A stretch of DNA of 15,013 bases from an uncultured Rhodospirillales bacterium (GTDB lineage Bacteria; Pseudomonadota; Alphaproteobacteria; Acetobacterales; Acetobacteraceae). The stretch covers positions 1 to 15,013 of the forward strand of contig CAIVDX010000714.1 of NCBI GenBank assembly GCA_903904805.1, in the 5' to 3' direction. A program made the position numbers and the translations under genes. The notes beneath the pieces are model-generated. The model saw only the letters and a program-made list of their open reading frames with translations. It was not told the DNA's origin and did no database searches. Positions 5,764-13,430 of the stretch are shown here, piece after piece (position 1 is the first letter of the stretch; every line of letters begins with the position of its first letter).

Positions 5764-8477
5764 GGTGCGGGCTGCCTTGTGTCGATGCCCAGGGCGGCGA
5801 GAAGCTTCTCGGCATAGACGTCGTAGGTGCGCGCGGCGAGCAGTTCGGCACGCGCCGGCAGGTCGCGTTTGCGATAGCCGCCCTGCGTGATCATCTCCGC
5901 GAGCTTTTCGGCGACCAGCACCGCACTGATCGCATCCGGCACGCGGGCCACCCAGCGCGGCGAATCCTGCGCCTCGGCGAGGCCCTGGCTGGCAACCGAG
6001 GGGATGCCGCTGGCCTGGGCGTCGGCCAGCGCGCCGGAGATCTGGCCGAGTCCGTAGGTGCGCAGCTGCACGGCCAGATCGGCGGCGCGCAGCCACAGGC
6101 GCCAATTCGCCTCGTTGATGAAGCCGCCGGTGAAGCTGACACGGCCGGCGATGCCGAGGGTGGCGGCGACGGACATGTAATGGTCGCGCACGTCAGGCTC
6201 GACGGGGCCGATGAAATCGAGCCTGGCGTTGAAGCCCCAGGCGACGAGCATCTCGGTCGCCCAGATCAGGTCCTCGGGCGCGCGGTCGGCATGGACATGG
6301 CCGAAGGTGGCGATGTGGATGGCGTCGTCGGCGAGGCCGAGCGCGCGGCGGGCCGTCGCCCTGCCCTGCTCGGAGACCTCGTCGTCCGGCAGGGCGCGCT
6401 GGACCGGGAAGGGCAGCGCCTTGACCTCGACGCCGTAGCGCTCGCTGATCAGGCGGGCGGAGGAGACCGAGTTCATGAACAGCGGCCGGGCGGCGCGGGC
6501 GATCTCGCCGAGCATCAGCGCCGGCGGGTCGGCGTTCTGGCTGAGCCAATGGTCGTATTCCTGCCGGCTGACCGGGCGGCCGAGTTCCTCGGCGGCGAGC
6601 GCGACGGCGCGGTCATAGCCGTAGAGCATCGAGTAGAAGCCGAGCATGCGAGAATCATGCGCGATGACCGCAGCGCCGAATTCCAGCAGGTTGTTGGTGA
6701 CACTGAGATGCATCTCGGCGGCACCGGTGACCGCGATCACCGCGTCGTAATGCGGGCTGAGATGGGCGAGCTGGTTGAGCGGCTGGACGATCTGGCCCGG
6801 GGCGACGCGGGGGCGTGGGGTTTGCGAATAGGCGATCACCTCGGCGCGGCGGGAGAGCGCCTCAAGCGTGCCGCCGGAATGGTCGGCGACCCCGGAGCGG
6901 GCCGGTGGCAGGGCGGAGATGAAGGCCACACGCGGCTTGCGGCCGCCGATGGCCGGGGCGGGTGGCAGCGCGATCACGGCCTGGGCGAAGCGGTCCCAGA
7001 AGCGGGCGGCGACCTTCTCGGCCGAGAAGGGCCGCCAGATGCCGGCCTGGCGCTCGCGGATGGCGGCCATCGCCGCATCGTCGCGGATCAATGTCTCGAT
7101 CTTGTTCTGCAGCTCGTTCGGCTCATCGGGGTCGAAGCGGTCCTGCGGATCGGCCACCAGCTCGCGGTGGGCAGGGATGTCGCTGACCAGCACCGGGGTG
7201 GATTGGGCGGAGGCCTCGGTGACCGGGATCGAGAAGCCCTCGGCGCGGGAGGGCACGATGGCGAGCAGCGCACGCGCGATGACGCCGCGCAGGGCGTCGT
7301 CGCTCAGATGCGGCAGGAAGCGCAGCAGATCGGGCTTGCCGCCGGCGGCCTGGTGGCGGGCGCGCAGGCCGGTCTGGCGTTCCTCGGAATAGCCGCCAAG
7401 CACCAGCAGCCGGATGCCGCGGGCGGCGAGCGTGGCGCTGCGGGCGTGAGCGTCGATCGCGGTCTCGAGATTCTTGCGCCAATTGTCACCGGCGGTGACC
7501 AGGATCCATTCCCGCGCCAGACCCGGGGCCGACGGCCCCTGCCCTGTCCCCGCCGGCATTGGCTGCATGGTCTCGCGCACCGCGACACCGGTGACGGTGA
7601 TCCGATCCGGCGGCGCGCCGAGCAGCGCGCCGAGGCGCTCGGCGGTGTCACGCGAGTTGGCGAACCACACATCCTGCTCGCGCAGCCAGACCATGCGGGC
7701 GAGATAGCACAGGCGCTCGTTCTCGTCGGTGAGATATTCGGCGGCGAAATCGAACGGGATGAAATCATGCACGAAGGCGCAGCGCAGCCGGGCGCGCAGG
7801 CTGGCGCGGGCCAGGCGCGTGAGGTCGTGCGTCATCGGCGAGAGGTTGATCATCGCCAGCGGCGGCGGGCCGTCATAGGCGTTGGGGCGGATTTCGTCGA
7901 ACAGGGCGGCGTCGGCCGGGGCGATCGGCGGCAATGCCGGGTTGGTGACGCCGATCAGCCGCATGAAGGCCAGTTCGGGATGCGCGCGCAGCGCCTGGTG
8001 GCGGCCGGCAAGGATGGCGAGCGCGTTCAGGCCGATGCCGCGGCTGCGATAGGCCGGGTCCTGCAGGCAGGAGGTGTCAACGAGGACGGCGCCGTGGGTG
8101 GGCGAGGGTGCGTGCGGCTTGGCCAGCGGGGCTGGCGTCGGGGCTTCGTTGGGCGCGGGGTCGGGCAGCGCGATCGGGGCATCCGGCTGGGTGGTGACGA
8201 CCGGGACAGGCGCGGCCGGTTTGGCCGGTTCGTCAAGAGTGGGCTCGGGAAGAATGGGCGCGGAGGCTGCGGGTGCGCGTGGGGTGGAGGAGCCCGCTGC
8301 CACAGCGTCGGATGCCTGAACGTCTAACTTGGGGGACTCAGACGGGGGGGACCCAGACGGGGGGGAGTCAGGAGGGGGAGAGTCCGCGTTGGTGGCCGGA
8401 GCGGCGGCAGGCTGGGCGGAGTCGCGAAGCGCGGATTTGGCGGGCTTCGGGGCTGGTGGTGTTCGTGTGGCCATCAT
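5760..8477 (-). CDS. Two-domain glycosyltransferase with proline-rich N-terminal extension
   Basis: This is a 905-residue protein from the ATG at 8477; an adjacent ATG at 8474 is equally possible, and a TTG at 8516 lacks a ribosome-binding site. Residues 1-128 are Pro/Ala/Ser-rich and probably disordered, with a five-residue repeat of the form (D/G/E)SPP(P/S) at about 32-49. A first GT-B glycosyltransferase domain (about 130-507) starts 'VLVDTSCLQDP' and has 'TAGDNWRKN' and an intact EX7E signature 'EGFSIPVTE' (413-421). A second domain (about 514-905) starts 'RVAFISALPPARSGVADHS' and has 'IATFGHVHADRAPEDL'. At the expected catalytic site it reads 'YGLGQISGALADAQASGIP' (808-826), so the first Glu is replaced and the signature is degenerate. 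Tandem GT4 domains occur in WbdA-type O-antigen polymannosyltransferases, which this resembles in layout. It heads a three-gene operon for a cell-surface or secreted glycan. Whether the second domain is catalytic is open. Confidence 0.87.
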   Translation of the reverse strand: MMATRTPPAPKPAKSALRDSAQPAAAPATNADSPPPDSPPSGSPPSESPKLDVQASDAVAAGSSTPRAPAASAPILPEPTLDEPAKPAAPVPVVTTQPDAPIALPDPAPNEAPTPAPLAKPHAPSPTHGAVLVDTSCLQDPAYRSRGIGLNALAILAGRHQALRAHPELAFMRLIGVTNPALPPIAPADAALFDEIRPNAYDGPPPLAMINLSPMTHDLTRLARASLRARLRCAFVHDFIPFDFAAEYLTDENERLCYLARMVWLREQDVWFANSRDTAERLGALLGAPPDRITVTGVAVRETMQPMPAGTGQGPSAPGLAREWILVTAGDNWRKNLETAIDAHARSATLAARGIRLLVLGGYSEERQTGLRARHQAAGGKPDLLRFLPHLSDDALRGVIARALLAIVPSRAEGFSIPVTEASAQSTPVLVSDIPAHRELVADPQDRFDPDEPNELQNKIETLIRDDAAMAAIRERQAGIWRPFSAEKVAARFWDRFAQAVIALPPAPAIGGRKPRVAFISALPPARSGVADHSGGTLEALSRRAEVIAYSQTPRPRVAPGQIVQPLNQLAHLSPHYDAVIAVTGAAEMHLSVTNNLLEFGAAVIAHDSRMLGFYSMLYGYDRAVALAAEELGRPVSRQEYDHWLSQNADPPALMLGEIARAARPLFMNSVSSARLISERYGVEVKALPFPVQRALPDDEVSEQGRATARRALGLADDAIHIATFGHVHADRAPEDLIWATEMLVAWGFNARLDFIGPVEPDVRDHYMSVAATLGIAGRVSFTGGFINEANWRLWLRAADLAVQLRTYGLGQISGALADAQASGIPSVASQGLAEAQDSPRWVARVPDAISAVLVAEKLAEMITQGGYRKRDLPARAELLAARTYDVYAEKLLAALGIDTRQPAP
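8331..8384. repeat. 15-bp tandem repeats with 7-base G/C tracts inside the two-domain glycosyltransferase gene
   Basis: The + strand reads as degenerate copies of a 15-base unit, roughly ACYCAGACGGGGGGG. G runs lie at 8331-8335, 8344-8350, 8359-8365 and 8374-8378, separated by three 8-base spacers. On the coding (-) strand these are C tracts that encode the DSPPP/DSPPS/GSPPS/ESP repeat. Gain or loss of a whole unit would keep the frame, while slippage in a C7 tract would shift it. The four G runs could also fold into a G-quadruplex on the template strand. Confidence 0.75.
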
Positions 8478-8618
8478 CTCCAACCAGCGAAAGCAACGGA
8501 AGCGTCGGCAGATCAATGTCGGCGCGTGGTGCGTTCAACGACGAACCCCGTTACTCGGGAGTGATACCGATGATCCTGGTGGGCTGCAAGGTGGGGGAAC
8601 GGGCCGCTTTGGGGGCCG
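8478..8618 (-). promoter_or_regulatory. Gap between housekeeping and glycosyltransferase operons, with a candidate promoter
   Basis: This 141-base gap is the largest on the - strand and the natural place for a separate promoter for the glycosyltransferase genes. Read on the - strand, TTGCAG (8589-8584) is followed after 17 bases by TATCAC (8566-8561), a weak sigma-70-like pair with correct spacing. A short CCCG/CGGG hairpin (8547-8550 with 8556-8559) lies just downstream of it. The stem is too short, with no T tract, for a confident terminator. TTGGAG directly before the two start codons is the only ribosome-binding-like sequence. I see no small gene here. Confidence 0.3.
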
Positions 8619-9428
8619 TCATCGTGCCGGCGGGGGGGCGTCGAACGCGATCACCATGCCGTCATGGGCGGGCTCGACGCCCTCGGGCAGGTTCTGTTTG
8701 AGCCAGTGGTAATCGAGATCAAATCCCATATGGGTGAGGATGGCGCGGCGGGGGCGCAGCTGTTTCACCCAGGCGAGCACCTGGGTGACGTTGGCATGGG
8801 TGGTGTGGGCGCGGCGCTGGAAGCAGCCGACCAGCCAGGTGTCGACGCCGGCGAGGATGTCCATCGCGGTGTCGTCGAGTTTCGCGACATCGGTGGAGTA
8901 GGCGAAGTCACCGCAGCGGAAGCCCAGCGTGTTGGAATAGCCGTGATCCTGCTCGAACACCTGCAGCCGATGGCCGGCCAGGGTGACATGCTCGCCAGGC
9001 CGCAGGGTCTGGGTGGCGAGCACCGGGCGGAAGAAGCCGCCGCCGGTCCAGGGCTTCAGCGCGTAATCGAAGCGCCGGGTGATTTCCTCCAGCGTGTGGG
9101 CGAACATCGCCGTGGGCATCGGCGCGTCCATCAGGCGGTTGAGGATGCGCACCTCGTCGAGCCCAAGCAGATGGTCGGCATGCGCGTGGGTGTAGAGCAG
9201 CGCGTCGACACGGCCGATGGCGTTGGCGAGCAGCTGGGCGCGCAGATCGGGGCCGGTATCGACCAGCAGGCGGGTCCCCTCCCCGTCCCCTTCGAGGACG
9301 ATGGACGAGCGGGTGCGGCGGTTGCGCGGCTCGGCTGGGTCGCACTGGCCCCAATCGCCACGACCGTCGGCGCCGCCAAGCTGCGGCACCGCGGCAGAGC
9401 CGCCGCAGCCGAGAATGCGCACGCGCAT
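8619..9428 (-). CDS. MBL-fold metallohydrolase, PhnP-like phosphodiesterase family
   Basis: This is a 269-residue metallo-beta-lactamase-fold hydrolase. The zinc motif HAHADH is at residues 81-86. Further metal-ligand candidates are His162 ('EQDHGYSN'), Asp180 ('YSTDVAKLDD') and His233 ('LTHMGFDLDYHWLK'). The N-terminal 'ILGCGGSAAVPQLGG' and 'EPRNRRTRSSIVLE' match the group that includes PhnP (phosphoribosyl 1,2-cyclic phosphodiesterase) and the small MBL proteins usually found downstream of tatD. No phosphonate (phn) genes are nearby, so a PhnP role in C-P lyase metabolism is unlikely; a general cyclic-phosphodiester or nuclease-like role is more probable. The ATG lies four bases after the tatD stop. 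It is the last gene of the housekeeping operon. The fold is certain; the substrate is not. Confidence 0.88.
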   Translation of the reverse strand: MRVRILGCGGSAAVPQLGGADGRGDWGQCDPAEPRNRRTRSSIVLEGDGEGTRLLVDTGPDLRAQLLANAIGRVDALLYTHAHADHLLGLDEVRILNRLMDAPMPTAMFAHTLEEITRRFDYALKPWTGGGFFRPVLATQTLRPGEHVTLAGHRLQVFEQDHGYSNTLGFRCGDFAYSTDVAKLDDTAMDILAGVDTWLVGCFQRRAHTTHANVTQVLAWVKQLRPRRAILTHMGFDLDYHWLKQNLPEGVEPAHDGMVIAFDAPPPAR

Positions 9429-9432
9429 CGGT

Positions 9433-10212
9433 CTAGGCGACCTGTGCGCGGCGGAACAGGCGGCGGAAATTCGCGGTGGTGGTCTCCGCCAGGGCCTCAG
9501 GGGTCAGGCCGCGGACCTCGGCGAGGACGCGGGCGGTGTGGGCGACGAAGGCGGGCTCGTTGCGCTTGCCGCGATAGGGTGCGGGGGCGAGATAGGGGGC
9601 GTCGGTCTCCACCAGCAGGCGATCGAGCGGCAGGTCGGCGGCGGCGGCGCGCAGTTCGGTGGATTTCGGGAAGGTGAGGATGCCGGAGAAGCTGACATAG
9701 CCGCCCATCGCGACGGCCTGTTCGGCGAGGCTGCGATGGCTGGAGAAGCAGTGCAGCAGGAAGTCGAAGGGCCCGCCCTCGGCGGTTTCCTCGGCGAGGA
9801 TGGCGCCGGTGTCGGCTTCGGCGTCGCGGGTGTGGATGCAGATGGGCACACCGGCGAGGCGGGCGGCGCGGATCTGGGCGCGAAAGGCGTCGGCCTGGAT
9901 GTCGCGCGGGGCCTTGTCGTAGAAATAATCGAGCCCGGCCTCGCCGATGCCGATCACGCGCGGGTGGTCGGCGAGAGCGGCGATCTCCTCCGGCGGCGGG
10001 ATCGGCTGTTCGGCGGCGCTGTGCGGATGGATGCCGACGGTGCACCAGACATTGGGAAGATCGCCGACCAAGTCCCTGATCTTGCGGGATTGATCGAGCC
10101 TGGTGCCGATGCTGACCAGCTCGCCGACGCCGGCGGCGCGGGCGCGGGCCAGAACATCAGGCAGTTCAGCCTCGGTATAATAGTCCAGATGGCAGTGGGA
10201 ATCGATTAACAT
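9433..10212 (-). CDS. tatD: TatD family metal-dependent deoxyribonuclease
   Basis: This is a 259-residue TIM-barrel hydrolase of the TatD family, cytoplasmic Mg2+-dependent 3'-5' DNases that also act as quality-control nucleases. All metal ligands are visible: His6 and His8 in 'DSHCHLD', Glu91 in 'IGEAGLDYFY', His127 in 'ICIHTRD', His154 in 'FLLHCFSS' and Asp204 in 'VETDAPYLAP'. The length is typical. The start is the ATG at 10212, where 'MLIDSHCHLD' begins exactly as in the family; the frame is open 207 bases further into metG, but that part is out-of-frame metG sequence. It starts seven bases after the metG stop and ends four bases before the MBL hydrolase. The name tatD is historical and implies no role in Tat export. 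Confidence 0.93.
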   Translation of the reverse strand: MLIDSHCHLDYYTEAELPDVLARARAAGVGELVSIGTRLDQSRKIRDLVGDLPNVWCTVGIHPHSAAEQPIPPPEEIAALADHPRVIGIGEAGLDYFYDKAPRDIQADAFRAQIRAARLAGVPICIHTRDAEADTGAILAEETAEGGPFDFLLHCFSSHRSLAEQAVAMGGYVSFSGILTFPKSTELRAAAADLPLDRLLVETDAPYLAPAPYRGKRNEPAFVAHTARVLAEVRGLTPEALAETTTANFRRLFRRAQVA

Positions 10213-10219
10213 CTGCGAG

Positions 10220-11797
10220 TTACGGTGCAGTCTCAATGTGGCGTGGAAAGATACCGGCGGGGGCTGGCAGCTGGGTGCCGGCGGGCAACGGGGTGGCGAG
10301 GTCGTCGAGGCCCCTGCCCTGTGCCGGCACGCCGAGCTGGGTGAGCATCCGGTCCATCGAGCCGGGCATGAAGGGCTGCAGCACGGTGGCGACCGCGCGC
10401 TGAACATCGACCAGGACACGCAGCACGTCGGCCATGCGGGCGAGATCGGTCTTTTTCAGCGCCCAGGGGGCCTGTCGGTCGATATAGCCGTTGGCGGCGC
10501 GGATGACCTTCCACACCTCCTCCAGCGCCTCGTGGAAGGCGCAGCGTGTGATGGCCGCGCGCAGCAGGCCCGGCAGGGCGGCGGCGGCGGACAGGATGAT
10601 GGTGTCGTCCTCGGTGTGGGCGCCCTGGGCGGGCAGCACGCCGTCACAATTCCTGGCGATCAGCGAGAGGCTGCGCTGGGCGAGATTGCCGAGATCGTTG
10701 GCGAGTTCGACATTCATCCGGCTGATCAACGCGCGGCGGGAAAAATCGCCGTCATTGCCGAAGGGGACCTCGCGCAGCAGGAAGAAGCGGACGGGGTCGA
10801 GGCCGAATTCGGCGACCAGCGCGTTGGGATCGACGACGTTGCCGACCGATTTGCTCATCTTCTCGCCCTCGACCGTCCACCAGCCATGCGAATAGACCCG
10901 CTTCGGCGGTGCGATCCCGGCGGCCATCAGGAACGCCGGCCAGTAGATCGCATGAAACCGCACGATCTCCTTGCCGACCAGATGCAGGTTGGCGGGCCAG
11001 TAGTGCCAGCGCTCGGCGGTCTCGTCGGGGAAGCCGCAGGCGGAGAGGTAGTTGGTGAGGGCGTCGAGCCAGACATACATAATGTGGGCGGGGTCGCCGG
11101 GGACCTGGTCGCCCATGTCGTCAGAACGGGGGACTTTGACGCCCCAGCGGAAGGTGGTGCGGCTGATCGAGAGGTCGTTCAGGCCGCCGCGCACGAAGCT
11201 GAGCACCTCATTGCGGCGGGCCTGCGGGGCGATGAAGTCGGGGTGGGCCTCGTAGAAGGCGAGCAGGCGGTCCTGCCATTCGGAGAGGCGGAAGAAATAG
11301 CTGGGCTCGCGCACCCATTCGACCGTGGCGCCGGAGGGGGCGAGCTTTGAGCCGTTCGGGCCGGCGATGAGCTCGTCCTCGCCATAGAAGGCCTCGTCAC
11401 GGATCGCGTACCAGCCCTCATAGGCGCCGAGATAGATCTGGCCGGCTGCCTCAAGACGGCGCCAGAGGGCGGCGCAGGCCTCCTTGTGGCGCGGCTCGGT
11501 GGTGCGGATGAAGTCGTCGTACGAGACGCCCATGGCGTCGGCCATGTCGCGGAAGCTTTTGGACACGGTGTCAGCGAAGGCCTGGGGCGCGATGCCGGCG
11601 TCCAGCGCGGCCTTTTCCACCTTCTGGCCGTGCTCGTCGGTGCCGGTGAGGAAGAACACATCCTTGCCATCGAGCCGCTGCCAGCGGGCGAGAACATCGG
11701 CCGCGATCGAGGTGTAGGCGTGGCCGATATGCGGCTCGCCGTTCACGTAATAGATCGGGGTTGTGAGGTAGAAGCTTGATTTTGTGGGTTCTGTCAT
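10220..11797 (-). CDS. metG: Methionine--tRNA ligase
   Basis: This is a 525-residue class I aminoacyl-tRNA synthetase that charges tRNA-Met with methionine. The HIGH motif is at 23-26 ('EPHIGHAYTS') and KMSKS at 313-317 ('GEKMSKSVGN'); 'TGTDEHGQKV' (51-60) and 'YVWLDALTNYL' (241-251) are family signatures. The connective-peptide region, where many members carry CxxC zinc knuckles, reads 'GPNGSKLAPSGATVEWVRE' (146-164) and has no cysteine pair. This is the zinc-free form I associate with alphaproteobacteria. The C-terminal dimerisation/tRNA-binding domain found in E. coli MetG is absent, hence the short length. The ATG at 11797 overlaps the holB stop as ATGA; an upstream in-frame extension of 32 codons lies inside holB and is not family-like. 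An essential gene. Confidence 0.95.
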   Translation of the reverse strand: MTEPTKSSFYLTTPIYYVNGEPHIGHAYTSIAADVLARWQRLDGKDVFFLTGTDEHGQKVEKAALDAGIAPQAFADTVSKSFRDMADAMGVSYDDFIRTTEPRHKEACAALWRRLEAAGQIYLGAYEGWYAIRDEAFYGEDELIAGPNGSKLAPSGATVEWVREPSYFFRLSEWQDRLLAFYEAHPDFIAPQARRNEVLSFVRGGLNDLSISRTTFRWGVKVPRSDDMGDQVPGDPAHIMYVWLDALTNYLSACGFPDETAERWHYWPANLHLVGKEIVRFHAIYWPAFLMAAGIAPPKRVYSHGWWTVEGEKMSKSVGNVVDPNALVAEFGLDPVRFFLLREVPFGNDGDFSRRALISRMNVELANDLGNLAQRSLSLIARNCDGVLPAQGAHTEDDTIILSAAAALPGLLRAAITRCAFHEALEEVWKVIRAANGYIDRQAPWALKKTDLARMADVLRVLVDVQRAVATVLQPFMPGSMDRMLTQLGVPAQGRGLDDLATPLPAGTQLPAPAGIFPRHIETAP

Positions 11798-12798
11798 GAT
11801 CCGCGCAAGAGGCCGAGACCGTTGAGCACGGCCTGTCTCTTGTCCATGTTGAAGCGCTCGGTGTCGCTCTGAAGCTGGGTGAGGGCCTGCCACACGTCCA
11901 CCCAGGCTTCAAGGGGGCGCACGGTGGCGAGGCGGCTGCCAAGGGAATTGTGACCACGCGCCGCGCCGCGCACGGCATCGGCCAGGCGGGCGCGCAGCAG
12001 GTCCATGAAGGTGGAGAAGCCCTCGGGGCCGAGCGCGTCGGCGATGGATTGGCCGGCACCTGGCGGCATGTCGGGCAGCGCGCCGAGGAGATCATCGACG
12101 AGGCCGGCGAGTTTCACGCCGTTTTCAGCGGCCAGGCGCGCCGCGCGGCCGGGGGAGCCGTCGGCGAGCGCGACCAGGCGGGCGCGCTCTGGCGGGGCGA
12201 TCTCGGGCAAATGGCGGGCAAGCAGGTCGGTGAGGTCGGCGTCGGCGAGCGGCTCCAGCGCGAGGCGGCGGCAGCGGCTGCGGATGGTGGGCAGCAGGCG
12301 GCCCGGGGCGGAGCAGACCAGCAGCAGGATGGCACGCGGCGGCGGTTCCTCTAGCAGCTTGAGCAGGGCGTTGGCGGCGTTGCGGTTCATCTCCTCCGCC
12401 TCGTCGACGATCACCACGCGCCAGCCGCCCTCGGCGGGGGTGAGGCGGAGGAAGTCGGCGACCTTGCGGACATCGTCCACCACGATCTCGCCGCGCATGC
12501 GTTTGCGCTTCTCATCCCACTCGCGCTGGATGGTGAGCAGGTCGGCATGGGTGCCGGCGGCGACGCGGCGGAAGGTGAGGTGGGATTCGGGGAGTGCCAT
12601 CCCCTGCCCCGGTTCGGGAAGACCGGCGAGGAGCCTGCGGGCGAAGCGGAAGGCAAGCGTGGCCTTGCCGATGCCCTCGGGCCCGGTGAGCAGCCAGCCA
12701 TGATGCAGGCGACCGGAGCGCATCGCGTCCAGCATCGCGTCCTCGGCGGCGGATTGGCCGACCAGCTCGGGGTTTTCGCGCGGCTCGGGGAAGCTCAT
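11794..12798 (-). CDS. holB: DNA polymerase III subunit delta'
   Basis: This is a 334-residue clamp-loader subunit that works with delta and tau/gamma to load the beta clamp during replication. It has a RuvB/AAA+ fold: a P-loop-like 'GPEGIGKAT' (39-47), in which the usual Ser/Thr after Lys is Ala, as is common in delta' because it does not hydrolyse ATP; a Walker B 'VVIVDEAEEMN'; and the SRC motif in 'TIRSRCRRL'. The N-terminal 'LHHGWLLTGPEG' and 'NALLKLLEEPP' are typical of bacterial delta'. It overlaps tmk upstream (ATGA) and metG downstream (ATGA). The tmk-holB-metG order is common in alphaproteobacteria and supports the call. Confidence 0.92.
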   Translation of the reverse strand: MSFPEPRENPELVGQSAAEDAMLDAMRSGRLHHGWLLTGPEGIGKATLAFRFARRLLAGLPEPGQGMALPESHLTFRRVAAGTHADLLTIQREWDEKRKRMRGEIVVDDVRKVADFLRLTPAEGGWRVVIVDEAEEMNRNAANALLKLLEEPPPRAILLLVCSAPGRLLPTIRSRCRRLALEPLADADLTDLLARHLPEIAPPERARLVALADGSPGRAARLAAENGVKLAGLVDDLLGALPDMPPGAGQSIADALGPEGFSTFMDLLRARLADAVRGAARGHNSLGSRLATVRPLEAWVDVWQALTQLQSDTERFNMDKRQAVLNGLGLLRGS

Positions 12799-13430
12799 GG
12801 AGGCCCAAGACGCTGGGTGACGGCCTGCCAGATCGCGGCGGCCACGGCGTCAGCGCCTGAGGAGGCATCCAGCACCAGGCACCGATCGGGCGCGTGCGCG
12901 GCGATCTCCAGAAAGCCGGCGCGCACGCGGGCCTGGAAGTCGCCGTCCTCGCGCTCATAGCGGTCGGCCGGCAGGCCACGGGCGGCCATGCGCTCGGCGG
13001 AGATCGCGGCGGGCACCTCGAGCACCAGGGTGAGATCGGGGGTGAGGCCGACCAAGGCGGACAGGCCGGCGATGAGCGCCTTGTCAGCGCCCTGGGCGTA
13101 GCCCTGATAGGCCATGGTGCTGTCGGAGAAGCGGTCGCAGACCACCCAGGCGCCGCGGTCCAGCGCCGGGCGCAGCAGGGCGGCGATGTGCTCGGCGCGG
13201 GCGGCGAAATGCAGGAAGGCCTCGGCGGGGGCGGACCAGGCCACGCGGCCGGAGAGGAGGAGCTCGCGCAGGACTTCGGCACCTGGGACGCCGCCGGGCT
13301 CGCGGGTGAGGATGACCTCGAGTCCGCGCGCGCGCAGCGTCTCGGCCAGACGGCGCGACTGGGTGGTCTTGCCCGCCCCCTCGCCGCCTTCCAGCGTGAT
13401 GAAGCGGCCTTTGGGCGCGGGATCTGCCAC
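12795..13430 (-). CDS. tmk: Thymidylate kinase
   Basis: This 211-residue dTMP kinase phosphorylates dTMP to dTDP in dTTP synthesis. The P-loop 'EGGEGAGKTTQ' is at about residues 14-24. It is followed by 'LTREPGGVPGAEVLRELLLS', the DRF motif in 'VCDRFSDSTMAYQGYAQG' that binds the nucleotide base and phosphate, and a lid segment 'RMAARGLPADRYERED'. The start is a GTG at 13430, directly abutting the TGA of the carboxypeptidase gene (TGAGTG). No ATG exists before the conserved 'FITLEGGEG', so the GTG is required. With no ribosome-binding site of its own, tmk is probably translated by reinitiation after the upstream gene. The stop overlaps the holB start. Confidence 0.94.
   Translation of the reverse strand: MADPAPKGRFITLEGGEGAGKTTQSRRLAETLRARGLEVILTREPGGVPGAEVLRELLLSGRVAWSAPAEAFLHFAARAEHIAALLRPALDRGAWVVCDRFSDSTMAYQGYAQGADKALIAGLSALVGLTPDLTLVLEVPAAISAERMAARGLPADRYEREDGDFQARVRAGFLEIAAHAPDRCLVLDASSGADAVAAAIWQAVTQRLGPP

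Noticed and set aside
5764..6105. N-terminal extension of the 392-residue glycosyltransferase
   Set aside because: The extension is out-of-frame sequence of the preceding gene, and the ATGA overlap gives a standard start.
5751..8327. An 858-codon + strand open frame opposite the two-domain glycosyltransferase
   Set aside because: The opposite strand has clear glycosyltransferase motifs and operon overlaps. The + frame encodes a Gly/Ala/Arg/Asp-rich sequence with no recognisable domain, as expected opposite a GC-biased gene.
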